Source: Mycobacterium sp. (lineage in GTDB: Bacteria > Actinomycetota > Actinomycetes > Mycobacteriales > Mycobacteriaceae). Taken from it: DNA of 64,000 nt. Shown here piece after piece: positions 1 through 9,195 of the stretch (position 1 is its first letter; every line of letters begins with the position of its first letter). The position numbers and the translations under genes were made by a program. The stretch is from NCBI RefSeq assembly GCF_002863225.1, contig NZ_PKEK01000041.1, positions 62,001 to 126,000 on the forward strand. Direction: 5' to 3'. The notes under the pieces are model-generated. The model ran no database searches, was not told the origin of the DNA, and worked only from the letters and a program-made list of their open reading frames with translations.

Positions 1-1940
1 TGGGTCCGAACGGAAACGGAGCCGACACTGCGCCCCCGGGGCGGAGAAAGCCAGAGAAACTGGAAAAGATCGTCATCCGTTTCGCCGGTGACTCCGGAGA
101 CGGAATGCAGCTGACCGGCGACCGATTCACTTCGGAGGCAGCGCTTTTCGGAAACGACCTGGCCACCCAACCGAGCTATCCAGCCGAGATCCGAGCTCCG
201 CAGGGCACGCTGCCCGGCGTTTCGTCGTTCCAGATCCAAATCGCCGATTACGACATCCTGACCGCGGGCGACCGGCCCGACGTGCTGGTCGCGATGAACC
301 CGGCGGCCCTGAAAGCCAACATCATCGACCTGCCGATCGGCGGCCTGGTGATCGCGAACTCCGACGAGTTCACCAAGCGCAACTTGGCCAAGGTCGGATA
401 CGACAGCAATCCGCTGGAAACCGGCGAGCTGTCGGACTACAAGGTCGAAGCCGTCCCGATGACCACGCTGACACTCGGTGCCGTCGAGGCCATCGGTGCC
501 ACGAAGAAGGACGGCCAGCGCGCCAAGAACATGTTCGCGCTCGGTCTGCTGTCCTGGATGTACGGCCGCGAACTCGAGGCCAGCGAGCGGTTCATCCGGG
601 AGAAGTTCGGCCGTAAGCCCGACGTCGCCGAGGCCAATGTCCTGGCGCTGAAAGCGGGCTGGAACTACGGCGAGACGACGGAGGCCTTCGCCGTCACCTA
701 CGAGGTGGCGCCGGCCAAGCTGCCGCCCGGCGAGTATCGCCAGATCTCGGGCAACACTGCACTGTCTTACGGCATCGTCGCCGCCGGACAGCTGGCCGAC
801 ATCCAGGTCATGCTGGGCAGCTACCCGATCACGCCGGCGTCGGACATCCTGCACGAGCTGTCCAAGCACAAGAACTTCAATGTCCTGACCTTCCAGGCCG
901 AGGACGAGATCAGCGGCATCTGCGCGGCGTTGGGCGCGTCCTACGGCGGCGCGCTCGGCGTCACCAGTACGTCGGGGCCCGGCCTGTCGCTGAAGTCCGA
1001 GGCACTCGGGCTCGCGGTGATGACCGAGCTGCCGCTGATCGTCATCGACGTCCAGCGCGGTGGCCCGTCGACCGGTCTGCCCACCAAGACCGAGCAGGCC
1101 GATCTGCTGCAGGCCCTCTACGGCCGCAACGGCGAGTCGCCGGTGGTGGTGCTGGCGCCGCGGTCACCGTCGGACTGCTTCGACGTCGCCTTGGAGGCGG
1201 TGCGGATCGCGGTCGGGTATCACACGCCAGTGCTGATCCTGTCCGACGGCGCGATCGCTAACGGCTCCGAGCCGTGGCGCATCCCGAACGTCGAAGAGCT
1301 GCAACCCATTCAGCACAAGTTCGCCGACCCCGACGAGCCGTTCATGCCTTACGCGCGTGATCCGGAGACGCTGGCCCGCCTGTTCGCCATCCCGGGCACT
1401 CCGGGGCTCGAACACCGGATCGGTGGACTGGAATCCGCGAACGGCACCGGTGCGATCTCCTACGACCCGGCCAACCACGACCTCATGGTTCGGCTGCGGG
1501 AGGCCAAGATCGACGGAATCTCGGTTCCCGACCTCGAAGTCGACGACCCGACCGGCGATGCCGAGTTGCTGCTGATCGGGTGGGGCAGTTCCTACGGCCC
1601 GATCGGCGAAGCGTGCCGGCGTGCGCGGCGCAACGACGTCAAAGTCGCTCACGCCCACCTGCGTCACCTGCGCCCGTTCCCGGCCAACCTGGGCGAGGTG
1701 CTGCGCCGTTACCCACAGGTGGTGTGCCCGGAGATGAACCTGGGTCAGTTGGCGCTGCTGCTGCGCGGAAAGTTCCTGGTCGACGTGCAATCGGTGACGA
1801 AGGTGCAAGGCACCGCGTTCCTGGCCGACGAGATCGGGCGCGTCATCCGCGCGGCGGAGAGCGGCACGCTGGCCGAAATCGAGCAGGACAAGACAATGGT
1901 CGCGAGATTGGCGGCGGCCACGGTGGGAGCAGGGAGCTAG
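1..1940 (+). CDS. korA: 2-oxoglutarate:ferredoxin oxidoreductase subunit alpha (start codon cut by window edge)
   Basis: This is the alpha subunit of the CoA-dependent 2-oxoglutarate oxidoreductase, which with KorB converts 2-oxoglutarate to succinyl-CoA and reduces ferredoxin, an alternative TCA-cycle step. The reading frame is open from base 3, and bases 1-2 are TG, so the start codon (ATG or GTG) probably lies one base outside the window; the first internal ATG at 105 is inside the conserved gamma-domain loop (RFAGDSGDG just before it) and cannot be the true start. The order is an N-terminal gamma-type domain (about residues 15-200), then the pyrimidine-binding alpha domain (GSYPITPASDILHEL) and a C-terminal domain. 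The length and fused gamma-alpha layout fit mycobacterial KorA. The gene is four bases from korB, so the two are co-transcribed. Confidence 0.95.
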   Translation, partial: GPNGNGADTAPPGRRKPEKLEKIVIRFAGDSGDGMQLTGDRFTSEAALFGNDLATQPSYPAEIRAPQGTLPGVSSFQIQIADYDILTAGDRPDVLVAMNPAALKANIIDLPIGGLVIANSDEFTKRNLAKVGYDSNPLETGELSDYKVEAVPMTTLTLGAVEAIGATKKDGQRAKNMFALGLLSWMYGRELEASERFIREKFGRKPDVAEANVLALKAGWNYGETTEAFAVTYEVAPAKLPPGEYRQISGNTALSYGIVAAGQLADIQVMLGSYPITPASDILHELSKHKNFNVLTFQAEDEISGICAALGASYGGALGVTSTSGPGLSLKSEALGLAVMTELPLIVIDVQRGGPSTGLPTKTEQADLLQALYGRNGESPVVVLAPRSPSDCFDVALEAVRIAVGYHTPVLILSDGAIANGSEPWRIPNVEELQPIQHKFADPDEPFMPYARDPETLARLFAIPGTPGLEHRIGGLESANGTGAISYDPANHDLMVRLREAKIDGISVPDLEVDDPTGDAELLLIGWGSSYGPIGEACRRARRNDVKVAHAHLRHLRPFPANLGEVLRRYPQVVCPEMNLGQLALLLRGKFLVDVQSVTKVQGTAFLADEIGRVIRAAESGTLAEIEQDKTMVARLAAATVGAGS

Positions 1941-1944
1941 CTTT

Positions 1945-3024
1945 ATGACTGACCTGATTGGCGCGGACTTGGGCCTCACGGACCTGCTGTCCGGACACGG
2001 CCGGGTGCCCACCACCGACCAGCCGCAGAAGGCCAAGGACTTCACCAGTGACCAGGAGGTCCGCTGGTGCCCCGGATGTGGCGACTACGTCATCCTCAAC
2101 ACGATGCGAAACTTCTTGCCCGAGTTGGGATTGCGGCGCGAGAACATCGTCTTCGTCAGCGGTATCGGTTGTTCGAGCAGGTTCCCGTATTACCTGGAGA
2201 CCTATGGTCTGCATTCGATTCACGGTCGCGCGCCGGCAATCGCGACCGGCCTGGCGCTGTCGCGGGAAGACCTTTCGGTCTGGGTTGTCACCGGCGACGG
2301 CGACGCGTTGTCGATCGGTGGTAACCACCTGATCCACGCTCTGCGGCGCAACATCAACCTGACCATTCTGCTGTTCAACAACCGGATCTACGGCCTCACC
2401 AAAGGTCAGTACTCGCCGACGTCCGAAGTCGGCAAGGTCACCAAGTCGACGCCAATGGGTTCGCTGGACCAACCGTTCAACCCGGTGTCGCTGGCTCTTG
2501 GAGCCGAGGCGAGTTTCGTTGGGCGCGCGCTGGATTCCGATCGCAAAGGACTGTCGGAGGTGCTGCGGGCCGCCGCTCAGCACCGGGGTTCCGCCCTCGT
2601 CGAGATCCTGCAGGACTGCCCGATCTTCAACGACGGCTCTTTCGATGCGTTGCGGAAAGAGGGTGCCGAGGAACGGGTCATCAACGTCCACCACGGCGAG
2701 CCAATCGTGTTCGGCGCCAACGGTGAATACTGCGTGGTGCGCTCCGGTTACGGGCTCGAGGTGGCCAAAACCGCGGACGTCAGTGTCAGCGAGATCGTGG
2801 TGCATGACGCGCACGCCGACGATTCCGCATACGCCTTCGCACTGTCGCGGCTTTCACAGCAGAACCTCGAGCACACGGTGATGGGCATCTTCCGGCAGGT
2901 CAACCGACCCACTTACGACGACGCTGCGCGGTCGCAGATCCAGGCTGCTCAGGAGGCGAAGCCGTCCGACCGGGCCGCCCTGCAATCGCTGCTGCACGGT
3001 CGTGACACCTGGACTGTGAACTGA
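1945..3024 (+). CDS. korB: 2-oxoglutarate:ferredoxin oxidoreductase subunit beta
   Basis: KorB is the thiamine-diphosphate-binding catalytic subunit that pairs with KorA. The protein of 359 residues shows the family's WCPGCGDY entry motif (about residue 32), GIGCSSRFPYYL, a HGRAPAIATG stretch, and the ThDP/Mg motif GDGD followed by the N-x-x-Y segment FNNRIYGLTKGQ. The ATG at 1945 lies four bases after the korA stop. The gene is followed one base later by the mobA-like gene, so all three are probably one transcript that ends at the hairpin at 3589-3610. No deviation from the family is obvious. Confidence 0.96.
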   Translation: MTDLIGADLGLTDLLSGHGRVPTTDQPQKAKDFTSDQEVRWCPGCGDYVILNTMRNFLPELGLRRENIVFVSGIGCSSRFPYYLETYGLHSIHGRAPAIATGLALSREDLSVWVVTGDGDALSIGGNHLIHALRRNINLTILLFNNRIYGLTKGQYSPTSEVGKVTKSTPMGSLDQPFNPVSLALGAEASFVGRALDSDRKGLSEVLRAAAQHRGSALVEILQDCPIFNDGSFDALRKEGAEERVINVHHGEPIVFGANGEYCVVRSGYGLEVAKTADVSVSEIVVHDAHADDSAYAFALSRLSQQNLEHTVMGIFRQVNRPTYDDAARSQIQAAQEAKPSDRAALQSLLHGRDTWTVN

Positions 3025-3025
3025 C

Positions 3026-3586
3026 ATGGCTGCTACGGGCAAGCCGTCCTCGTTGGCCGGCGTGGTGGTCGCCGTGGGTGCATCGCCATGGGAGGGTCGC
3101 GCCAAGGCGCTGAAGCAGGTTCGCGACGGACACACCACCACGGTCGAGCGCGTCGTGAGCATCGTGGGGGAGCGCTGCACGCCGGTTCTGGTCGTGAGTT
3201 CCCAGGGGCAGGCGCTGCCAGATCTTCCGGCGCAGGTCGTCCGCGACGATCTCCGCGGCCACGGGCAACTCTCCGCAATCGGGCGTGGTCTGCGCGCCGC
3301 AGACGAGGCCGGTGCGAAATATGCCTTCTTGTGTTCAGTCGACGCAGAGGTGCTCAGCGCCGAGGTGATCGACTTACTCGCGGCCCGAGCGGTCGCCGTC
3401 GGTGCCGACATCGTGTTGCCCTGGAACGGCAGCAACCACTACTTGGCCGCTGTGTACAAGACCGAATTGGCTTCCGTGGTAGAGGATCTCGTCGCCGCCG
3501 GCGAGCGGACGATCTCCGCTCTGGTGGCCCGGGTCGACACCCAACGGGTCGTGATCGCCGATTCCGGTTCGCTCGTCGAGGCCTAG
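3026..3586 (+). CDS. MobA-like nucleotidyltransferase with degenerate signature motif
   Basis: The 186-residue protein aligns by eye over its whole length with molybdenum cofactor guanylyltransferase MobA and sits at the mobA position after korB, as in M. tuberculosis. MobA joins GMP from GTP to molybdopterin. The family's N-terminal GTP-binding signature (LAGGxSxRMGxDK) is not conserved: this protein reads VVVAVGASPWEGRAKAL, so the double glycine, the Arg-Met and the Asp before Lys are missing. Later family features remain, including RDDLRGHGQLSAIGRGLRAA, CSVDAEVL (the Asp that binds magnesium in MobA) and LPWNGSNHYLAAVY. It may be a decayed or repurposed MobA, and guanylyltransferase activity should not be assumed. 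It begins one base after the korB stop. Confidence 0.8.
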   Translation: MAATGKPSSLAGVVVAVGASPWEGRAKALKQVRDGHTTTVERVVSIVGERCTPVLVVSSQGQALPDLPAQVVRDDLRGHGQLSAIGRGLRAADEAGAKYAFLCSVDAEVLSAEVIDLLAARAVAVGADIVLPWNGSNHYLAAVYKTELASVVEDLVAAGERTISALVARVDTQRVVIADSGSLVEA

Positions 3587-3588
3587 TT

Positions 3589-3610
3589 ACCGGCCGATCG
3601 TCGGGCCGGT
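3589..3610 (+). terminator. Stem-loop after the korAB-mobA operon
   Basis: A perfect 7-bp inverted repeat (ACCGGCC / GGCCGGT) with an 8-nt loop begins three bases after the mobA-like stop codon. It has no U-tract, which is common for mycobacterial intrinsic terminators. Its placement supports a role at the operon end. Confidence 0.5.
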
Positions 3611-5111
<1,501 letters not shown>

Positions 5112-5127
5112 CAACGAATACCCACTG

Positions 5128-5162
5128 ACGGCGGTGGCCGGGCTCACGCCCGCCACCGCCGT
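5128..5162 (+). terminator. Strong hairpin downstream of rpfE
   Basis: Arms at 5128-5143 and 5148-5162 pair over 15 bp with one bulged C and a TCAC loop. It starts 16 bases after the rpfE stop and precedes a separate gene, so it very likely ends the rpfE transcript. The trailing sequence has only a few T residues. Confidence 0.7.
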
Positions 5163-5198
5163 TGGCGTCGTGGCGGCCAGAGGTGTTAACAACGACTC

Positions 5199-7193
5199 AT
5201 GACCGCTACGGCATTCGACAACCTCGACGACTATCTGACGCTGCCGCGCGTGTCCGGCCTGGCCCTGTCGGCCGACGGATCGCGGGTGGTGGCCACGGTG
5301 TCCGCGCTCAGCGACAAGCGCAACGAGTACGTCAGCGCAATTTGGGAGCTTGATCCGGCCGGTGTCCGCCCCGCGAAACAACTGACCCGCAGCCCCAACG
5401 GAGAGTCGGCGCCGACTTTTGCTGCCGACAACGACCTGCTGTTCCTCTCGTCGCGCCCGACCGCAGACTCCACCGACGACAAGCCTCCCGCCTCCCTGTG
5501 GCGGCTGCCGGCGGGCGGCGGCGAGGCGGTCGAGGTCTGCCATACGCCGGGCGGTATCACCGCGGTGCATGCTGCCCGCGGCGCCGACACGACGGTCATC
5601 GGGACCGCATTGCTGCCGGCGGCCCGAGACGTCGACGACGACAAGCGCCTTCGCGAGTTGCGTAAAGACGCCGCTGTCACGGCGGTCCTGCACACCGGTT
5701 ATCCAGTTCGGTTCTGGAACAAGGACATTGGCCCGGATGAGCTCCATCTGCTGGACGCCAGCGGAAAGCGCGACCTGACGCCGAGTCCGGGCACGGCTCT
5801 GCTCGAAGCCGGCTTCGACGTCAGTTCCGACGGAAGTTTTCTGGTCACGACGTGGCGGGTGCGTGGCCCCGGCCCGGCCCAGCGTTCGGTGCTCGTGCGC
5901 ATCGAGCTGGCATCAGGCGAAAGCCGGGTGATTGCCGACGATCCGGATGCCAGTTTCGAGCAACCGGTGATCTCGCCGGACGGATCGGCGGTCGCCTTCA
6001 CCCGTGACACCATCTCGACCCCGTTACAAGCGCCACGAATGACGTTGCAGCACTTGCGTTTCGGCGAAGCACGGCAACCGATTGCCGAGGAGTGGGACCG
6101 CCGGCCCAGTTCGCTGACCTGGTCCGACGACGGCACCGCACTGATCGTCACCGCCGATCAGAACGGACGCGCGCCGGTGTTCGCCGTCGACGTGGCGACC
6201 TCGACGGTCACCCAACTCACCGACGACGACTTCGGCTACGTCAACGTTGTCGCTGCGCCCGGCGGTGTGCTGTATGCGTTGCGCAGTTCGTATGCGGCAC
6301 CGCCACATCCGGTGCGCATCGATCCCGGCGGTGCTGTGGTTCCGCTCCCGTGCGTCGAGTTGCCAACGCTTCCAGGCGCATTGACAGAAGTGGCGACGAC
6401 GACTGCCGACGGGACAACGGTCCGGTCCTGGCTGGTGTTGCCGGACAGCGAGGCGCCGGCCCCGTTGCTGCTGTGGGTCCACGGCGGCCCCTTGGGCAGC
6501 TGGAACAGCTGGACATGGCGCTGGAATCCGTGGCTGATGGCGGCGCGCGGGTATGGGGTGCTGCTGCCGGATCCGGCGCTGTCGACCGGTTACGGCCAGG
6601 ACTTCATCCAGCGCGGCTGGGGCGCCTGGGGCGGGCCTCCGTTCGACGATTTGATGGCCGCCACCGACGCGGCGCTGGAGCACCCGCGTATCGACGCGAC
6701 CCGGACCGCGGCGATGGGCGGGTCATTCGGCGGATACATGGCCAACTGGATCGCAGGCCACACCAACCGCTTCGCCGCGATCGTCACACACGCCAGCTTG
6801 TGGGCACTCGACCAGTTCGGGCCGACCACCGACACGGCCTATTACTGGCGACGCGAGATGACGCCGGAGATGACCGCCGCGAACTCGCCGCACCACTTCG
6901 TCGGCAACATCAGCACTCCGATGCTGGTGATCCACGGCGACAAGGACTATCGCGTTCCGATCGGTGAGGGTTTGCGGCTGTGGTACGAGCTGCTGGCGAA
7001 CTCGGCGCTGCCAGCCGGCGACGACGGCAGCAGTCCGCACCGGTTCCTGTATTTCCCCACCGAGGACCACTGGGTCCTTGCGCCGCAACACACCAAGGTC
7101 TGGTATCAAACGGTGTTCGCCTTCCTGGCCGAGCACGTGCTCGGGGAGAGCGCTGACTGGCCCGAGGCGCTCGGAGTACCGTCGCGCCAGTGA
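5199..7193 (+). CDS. S9-family prolyl-oligopeptidase-like serine peptidase
   Basis: The 664-residue protein has the two-part layout of S9 peptidases (acylaminoacyl-peptidase/dipeptidyl-peptidase type): an N-terminal beta-propeller (about residues 1-380, with repeated SPDG/SxDG turns) and a C-terminal alpha/beta hydrolase (about 400-664). The catalytic triad is visible: Ser509 in GGSFGGYM, Asp583 in HGDKDYRVP and His624 in TEDHWV. There is no signal peptide, so it is probably cytoplasmic and cleaves short peptides. Its stop overlaps the next gene's GTG by two bases, implying translational coupling. I do not recall a gene at this place in M. tuberculosis. Confidence 0.9.
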   Translation: MTATAFDNLDDYLTLPRVSGLALSADGSRVVATVSALSDKRNEYVSAIWELDPAGVRPAKQLTRSPNGESAPTFAADNDLLFLSSRPTADSTDDKPPASLWRLPAGGGEAVEVCHTPGGITAVHAARGADTTVIGTALLPAARDVDDDKRLRELRKDAAVTAVLHTGYPVRFWNKDIGPDELHLLDASGKRDLTPSPGTALLEAGFDVSSDGSFLVTTWRVRGPGPAQRSVLVRIELASGESRVIADDPDASFEQPVISPDGSAVAFTRDTISTPLQAPRMTLQHLRFGEARQPIAEEWDRRPSSLTWSDDGTALIVTADQNGRAPVFAVDVATSTVTQLTDDDFGYVNVVAAPGGVLYALRSSYAAPPHPVRIDPGGAVVPLPCVELPTLPGALTEVATTTADGTTVRSWLVLPDSEAPAPLLLWVHGGPLGSWNSWTWRWNPWLMAARGYGVLLPDPALSTGYGQDFIQRGWGAWGGPPFDDLMAATDAALEHPRIDATRTAAMGGSFGGYMANWIAGHTNRFAAIVTHASLWALDQFGPTTDTAYYWRREMTPEMTAANSPHHFVGNISTPMLVIHGDKDYRVPIGEGLRLWYELLANSALPAGDDGSSPHRFLYFPTEDHWVLAPQHTKVWYQTVFAFLAEHVLGESADWPEALGVPSRQ

Positions 7194-8449
7194 GTTCAAC
7201 ACGGGAATACGACATCGTCTTGTACGGGGCGACCGGCTTCGTGGGCAAGCTGACGGCCCAATATCTGGCCCGGGTCGGCGGAAGCGCGCGGATCGCGCTG
7301 GCCGGACGGTCGGCCGACCGGCTCATGGCGATCCGGGACACGCTAGGGGAGTCGGCCCAGTCCTGGCAGCTCCTGACCGCGGATGCGTCCAAGCCTGCGA
7401 CCCTGGATGAGATGGCCGCCCAGACGCAGGTCGTGGTCACCACGGTCGGGCCCTACAGCAAGTACGGTCTTCCGGTTGTCGCAGCCTGCGCCGCGGCGGG
7501 CACCGATTACGCGGACCTGACCGGCGAGCCGCCGTTCATCCGCGAGAGCATCGACCTGTACCACAAGCAGGCCCAGGACACCGGTGCCCGCATCGTCCAC
7601 GCCTGCGGATTCGATTCCATCCCTTCGGATCTCACCGTCTACGCGCTGTATCGGCGAGCCATCGAAGACGGTGCGGGTGAACTCGTCAAGACCGATTTCG
7701 TGGTCCGTTCGATGGCGGGTGGAATTTCCGGCGGGACTGTCGCCTCCGGATTGGAAGTGATGGACACCATCTCCCGGGATCCGGATGCACGTCGCCAATT
7801 CGCCGATCCCTACACGCTGAGCCCGGACCGCGCCGCAGAACCCGAACTCGGTCCGCAACCCGACCTGCCGCGGCGCCGTGGTCGCCAGATCGCCCCGGAG
7901 CTGACCGGATTGTGGACCGCGGGATTCATGATGGCGGGCCCCAATACGCGAATCGTCCGGCGCAGCAACGCCTTACAAGACTGGGCTTACGGCCGGCGGT
8001 TCCAGTACGCCGAGCATCTGAGCGTCGGGTCCTCGGTGGCGGCGCCGGTCGTCGCAGCAGCCGTCAGCGGGATCGGTAACGCGGTGACGGCACTGGGCAG
8101 CCGGTATTTCCGCTACCTGCCCCGCACGCTGGTCGACCGGGCGATGCCCAAACCCGGCACCGGGCCCAGCGAAGCCGTCCGCGAGCGGGGCCACTACAAG
8201 GTCGAGACGTACACCAAGACCACGTCCGGCGCCCGGTACGTGGCCACCATGGCCCAAAGCGGCGACCCGGGTTACAAGGCGACCGCGGTGTTGCTCGGCG
8301 AGAGCGGGCTGGCACTGGCGCTGGATCGGGAAGCCCTGTCTGACCTACGTGGCGTGTTGACGCCCGCGGCGGCAATGGGTGACGCGTTACTGGGACGATT
8401 CCCGGACGCCGAGGTGGCCCTCGAGACCGCCCGGCTGATGCACCGCTGA
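7190..8449 (+). CDS. Saccharopine dehydrogenase-like / trans-acting enoyl reductase family protein
   Basis: The 419-residue protein starts with a Rossmann NAD(P)-binding motif (YGATGFVGKL, about residues 10-19) and continues with VVTTVGPYSKYG and HACGFDSIPSDL, which are typical of the mycobacterial saccharopine dehydrogenase-like family. That family includes the trans-acting enoyl reductase Rv2953 of phenolic glycolipid synthesis, but the position here corresponds to Rv2449c, whose function is unassigned as far as I know. The GTG start overlaps the stop of the S9 peptidase (GTGA). The substrate cannot be read from sequence; a lipid-related oxidoreductase is the usual guess. Confidence 0.8.
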   Translation: MSSTREYDIVLYGATGFVGKLTAQYLARVGGSARIALAGRSADRLMAIRDTLGESAQSWQLLTADASKPATLDEMAAQTQVVVTTVGPYSKYGLPVVAACAAAGTDYADLTGEPPFIRESIDLYHKQAQDTGARIVHACGFDSIPSDLTVYALYRRAIEDGAGELVKTDFVVRSMAGGISGGTVASGLEVMDTISRDPDARRQFADPYTLSPDRAAEPELGPQPDLPRRRGRQIAPELTGLWTAGFMMAGPNTRIVRRSNALQDWAYGRRFQYAEHLSVGSSVAAPVVAAAVSGIGNAVTALGSRYFRYLPRTLVDRAMPKPGTGPSEAVRERGHYKVETYTKTTSGARYVATMAQSGDPGYKATAVLLGESGLALALDREALSDLRGVLTPAAAMGDALLGRFPDAEVALETARLMHR

Positions 8450-8549
8450 GCTACGGATCAGCTCTGGAAAGAACCCCTGTCGGACAAGATCAGCTGGACT
8501 AGTGTCGAAAAGAATCGCACCATCCCAGCGACGTTAGGTGGACGGGTCC

Positions 8550-9125
8550 ATGGCTGGCCTAGAAGATCTGCTGTCTCAGATTCCCACGAGTGACATCGCC
8601 CGCAAGCTCGGTGCCGACGAAGGCGAAGTCAACAAGGCGGTGCAACTGCTGGTGCCTGTGCTCGTCGGCGGGCTGCAAGAGAATGCGCAGCACCCCGAGC
8701 ACGCCAGCAGCATCGAGTCAGCGGCCGACAATCACGCGGCCAGCGGATTGCTCGACGGGGGCGTGAGCCTCGATCACGTCAACGACGCCGACGGCTCGCA
8801 GGCCATCGCAAAGATCTTCGGCGGCAACGACGCCGGGCAGGTCGCCAGCGCACTGGCCGGCGGTGGCGGTGGCAACAGCGACCTGCTCAAGCAGTTGCTG
8901 CCGATCCTGGCGCCGATCGTGCTCGCCTACATCGGCAAGCAACTCGGCCAGAAGACCGAACCGGCCAAACCGGAGGCATCCTCCGGCGGAGCGCTCAACG
9001 ACGTGCTGGGCAGCATCCTCGGCGGGATGGCCGGTGGCAACAAGTCGTTGGGCACCGTGCTGGGCGATGCGCTGGGCGCCAAGGCGGGCGACATCCTCGG
9101 CGGGTTGTTCGGCAACAAGAAGTAG
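8550..9125 (+). CDS. DUF937 domain-containing protein
   Basis: The protein of about 191 residues begins MAGLEDLLSQIPTSDIA and follows the DUF937 pattern: an N-terminal helical part, VQLLVPVLVGGLQ, Gly-rich spacers, LLKQLLPILAPIVLAYIGKQ, and a C-terminal Gly-rich tail with repeated LGGLFGN/LGGMAGG. I chose the ATG at 8550 because AGGTGG lies 10-15 bases upstream; a GTG at 8538 in frame is the alternative. The Gly-rich, amphipathic repeats resemble the YidB-like group. No function is known to me, and the gene stands alone between two operons. Confidence 0.75.
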   Translation: MAGLEDLLSQIPTSDIARKLGADEGEVNKAVQLLVPVLVGGLQENAQHPEHASSIESAADNHAASGLLDGGVSLDHVNDADGSQAIAKIFGGNDAGQVASALAGGGGGNSDLLKQLLPILAPIVLAYIGKQLGQKTEPAKPEASSGGALNDVLGSILGGMAGGNKSLGTVLGDALGAKAGDILGGLFGNKK

Positions 9126-9183
9126 GCCTCACATTTTGGACCTCCCGTGACGGGCGGTGTTCGTCGCATGCGTCAGGGCTTTC

Positions 9184-9189
9184 TAGACT
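9184..9189 (+). promoter_or_regulatory. -10 box of predicted leaderless valS transcript
   Basis: TAGACT fits the mycobacterial TANNNT -10 consensus and ends 6 nt before the valS GTG, placing the expected transcription start at or next to the start codon. No Shine-Dalgarno sequence is visible. Confidence 0.5.
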
Positions 9190-9195
9190 TGACGC

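Noticed and set aside
1164..2045. Long minus-strand frame opposite korA, and similar long frames opposite valS, nadE, obg and mmpL
   Set aside because: They are antisense shadows of highly conserved genes in high-GC DNA, with compositions rich in Arg, Gly, His and Asp and no family features.
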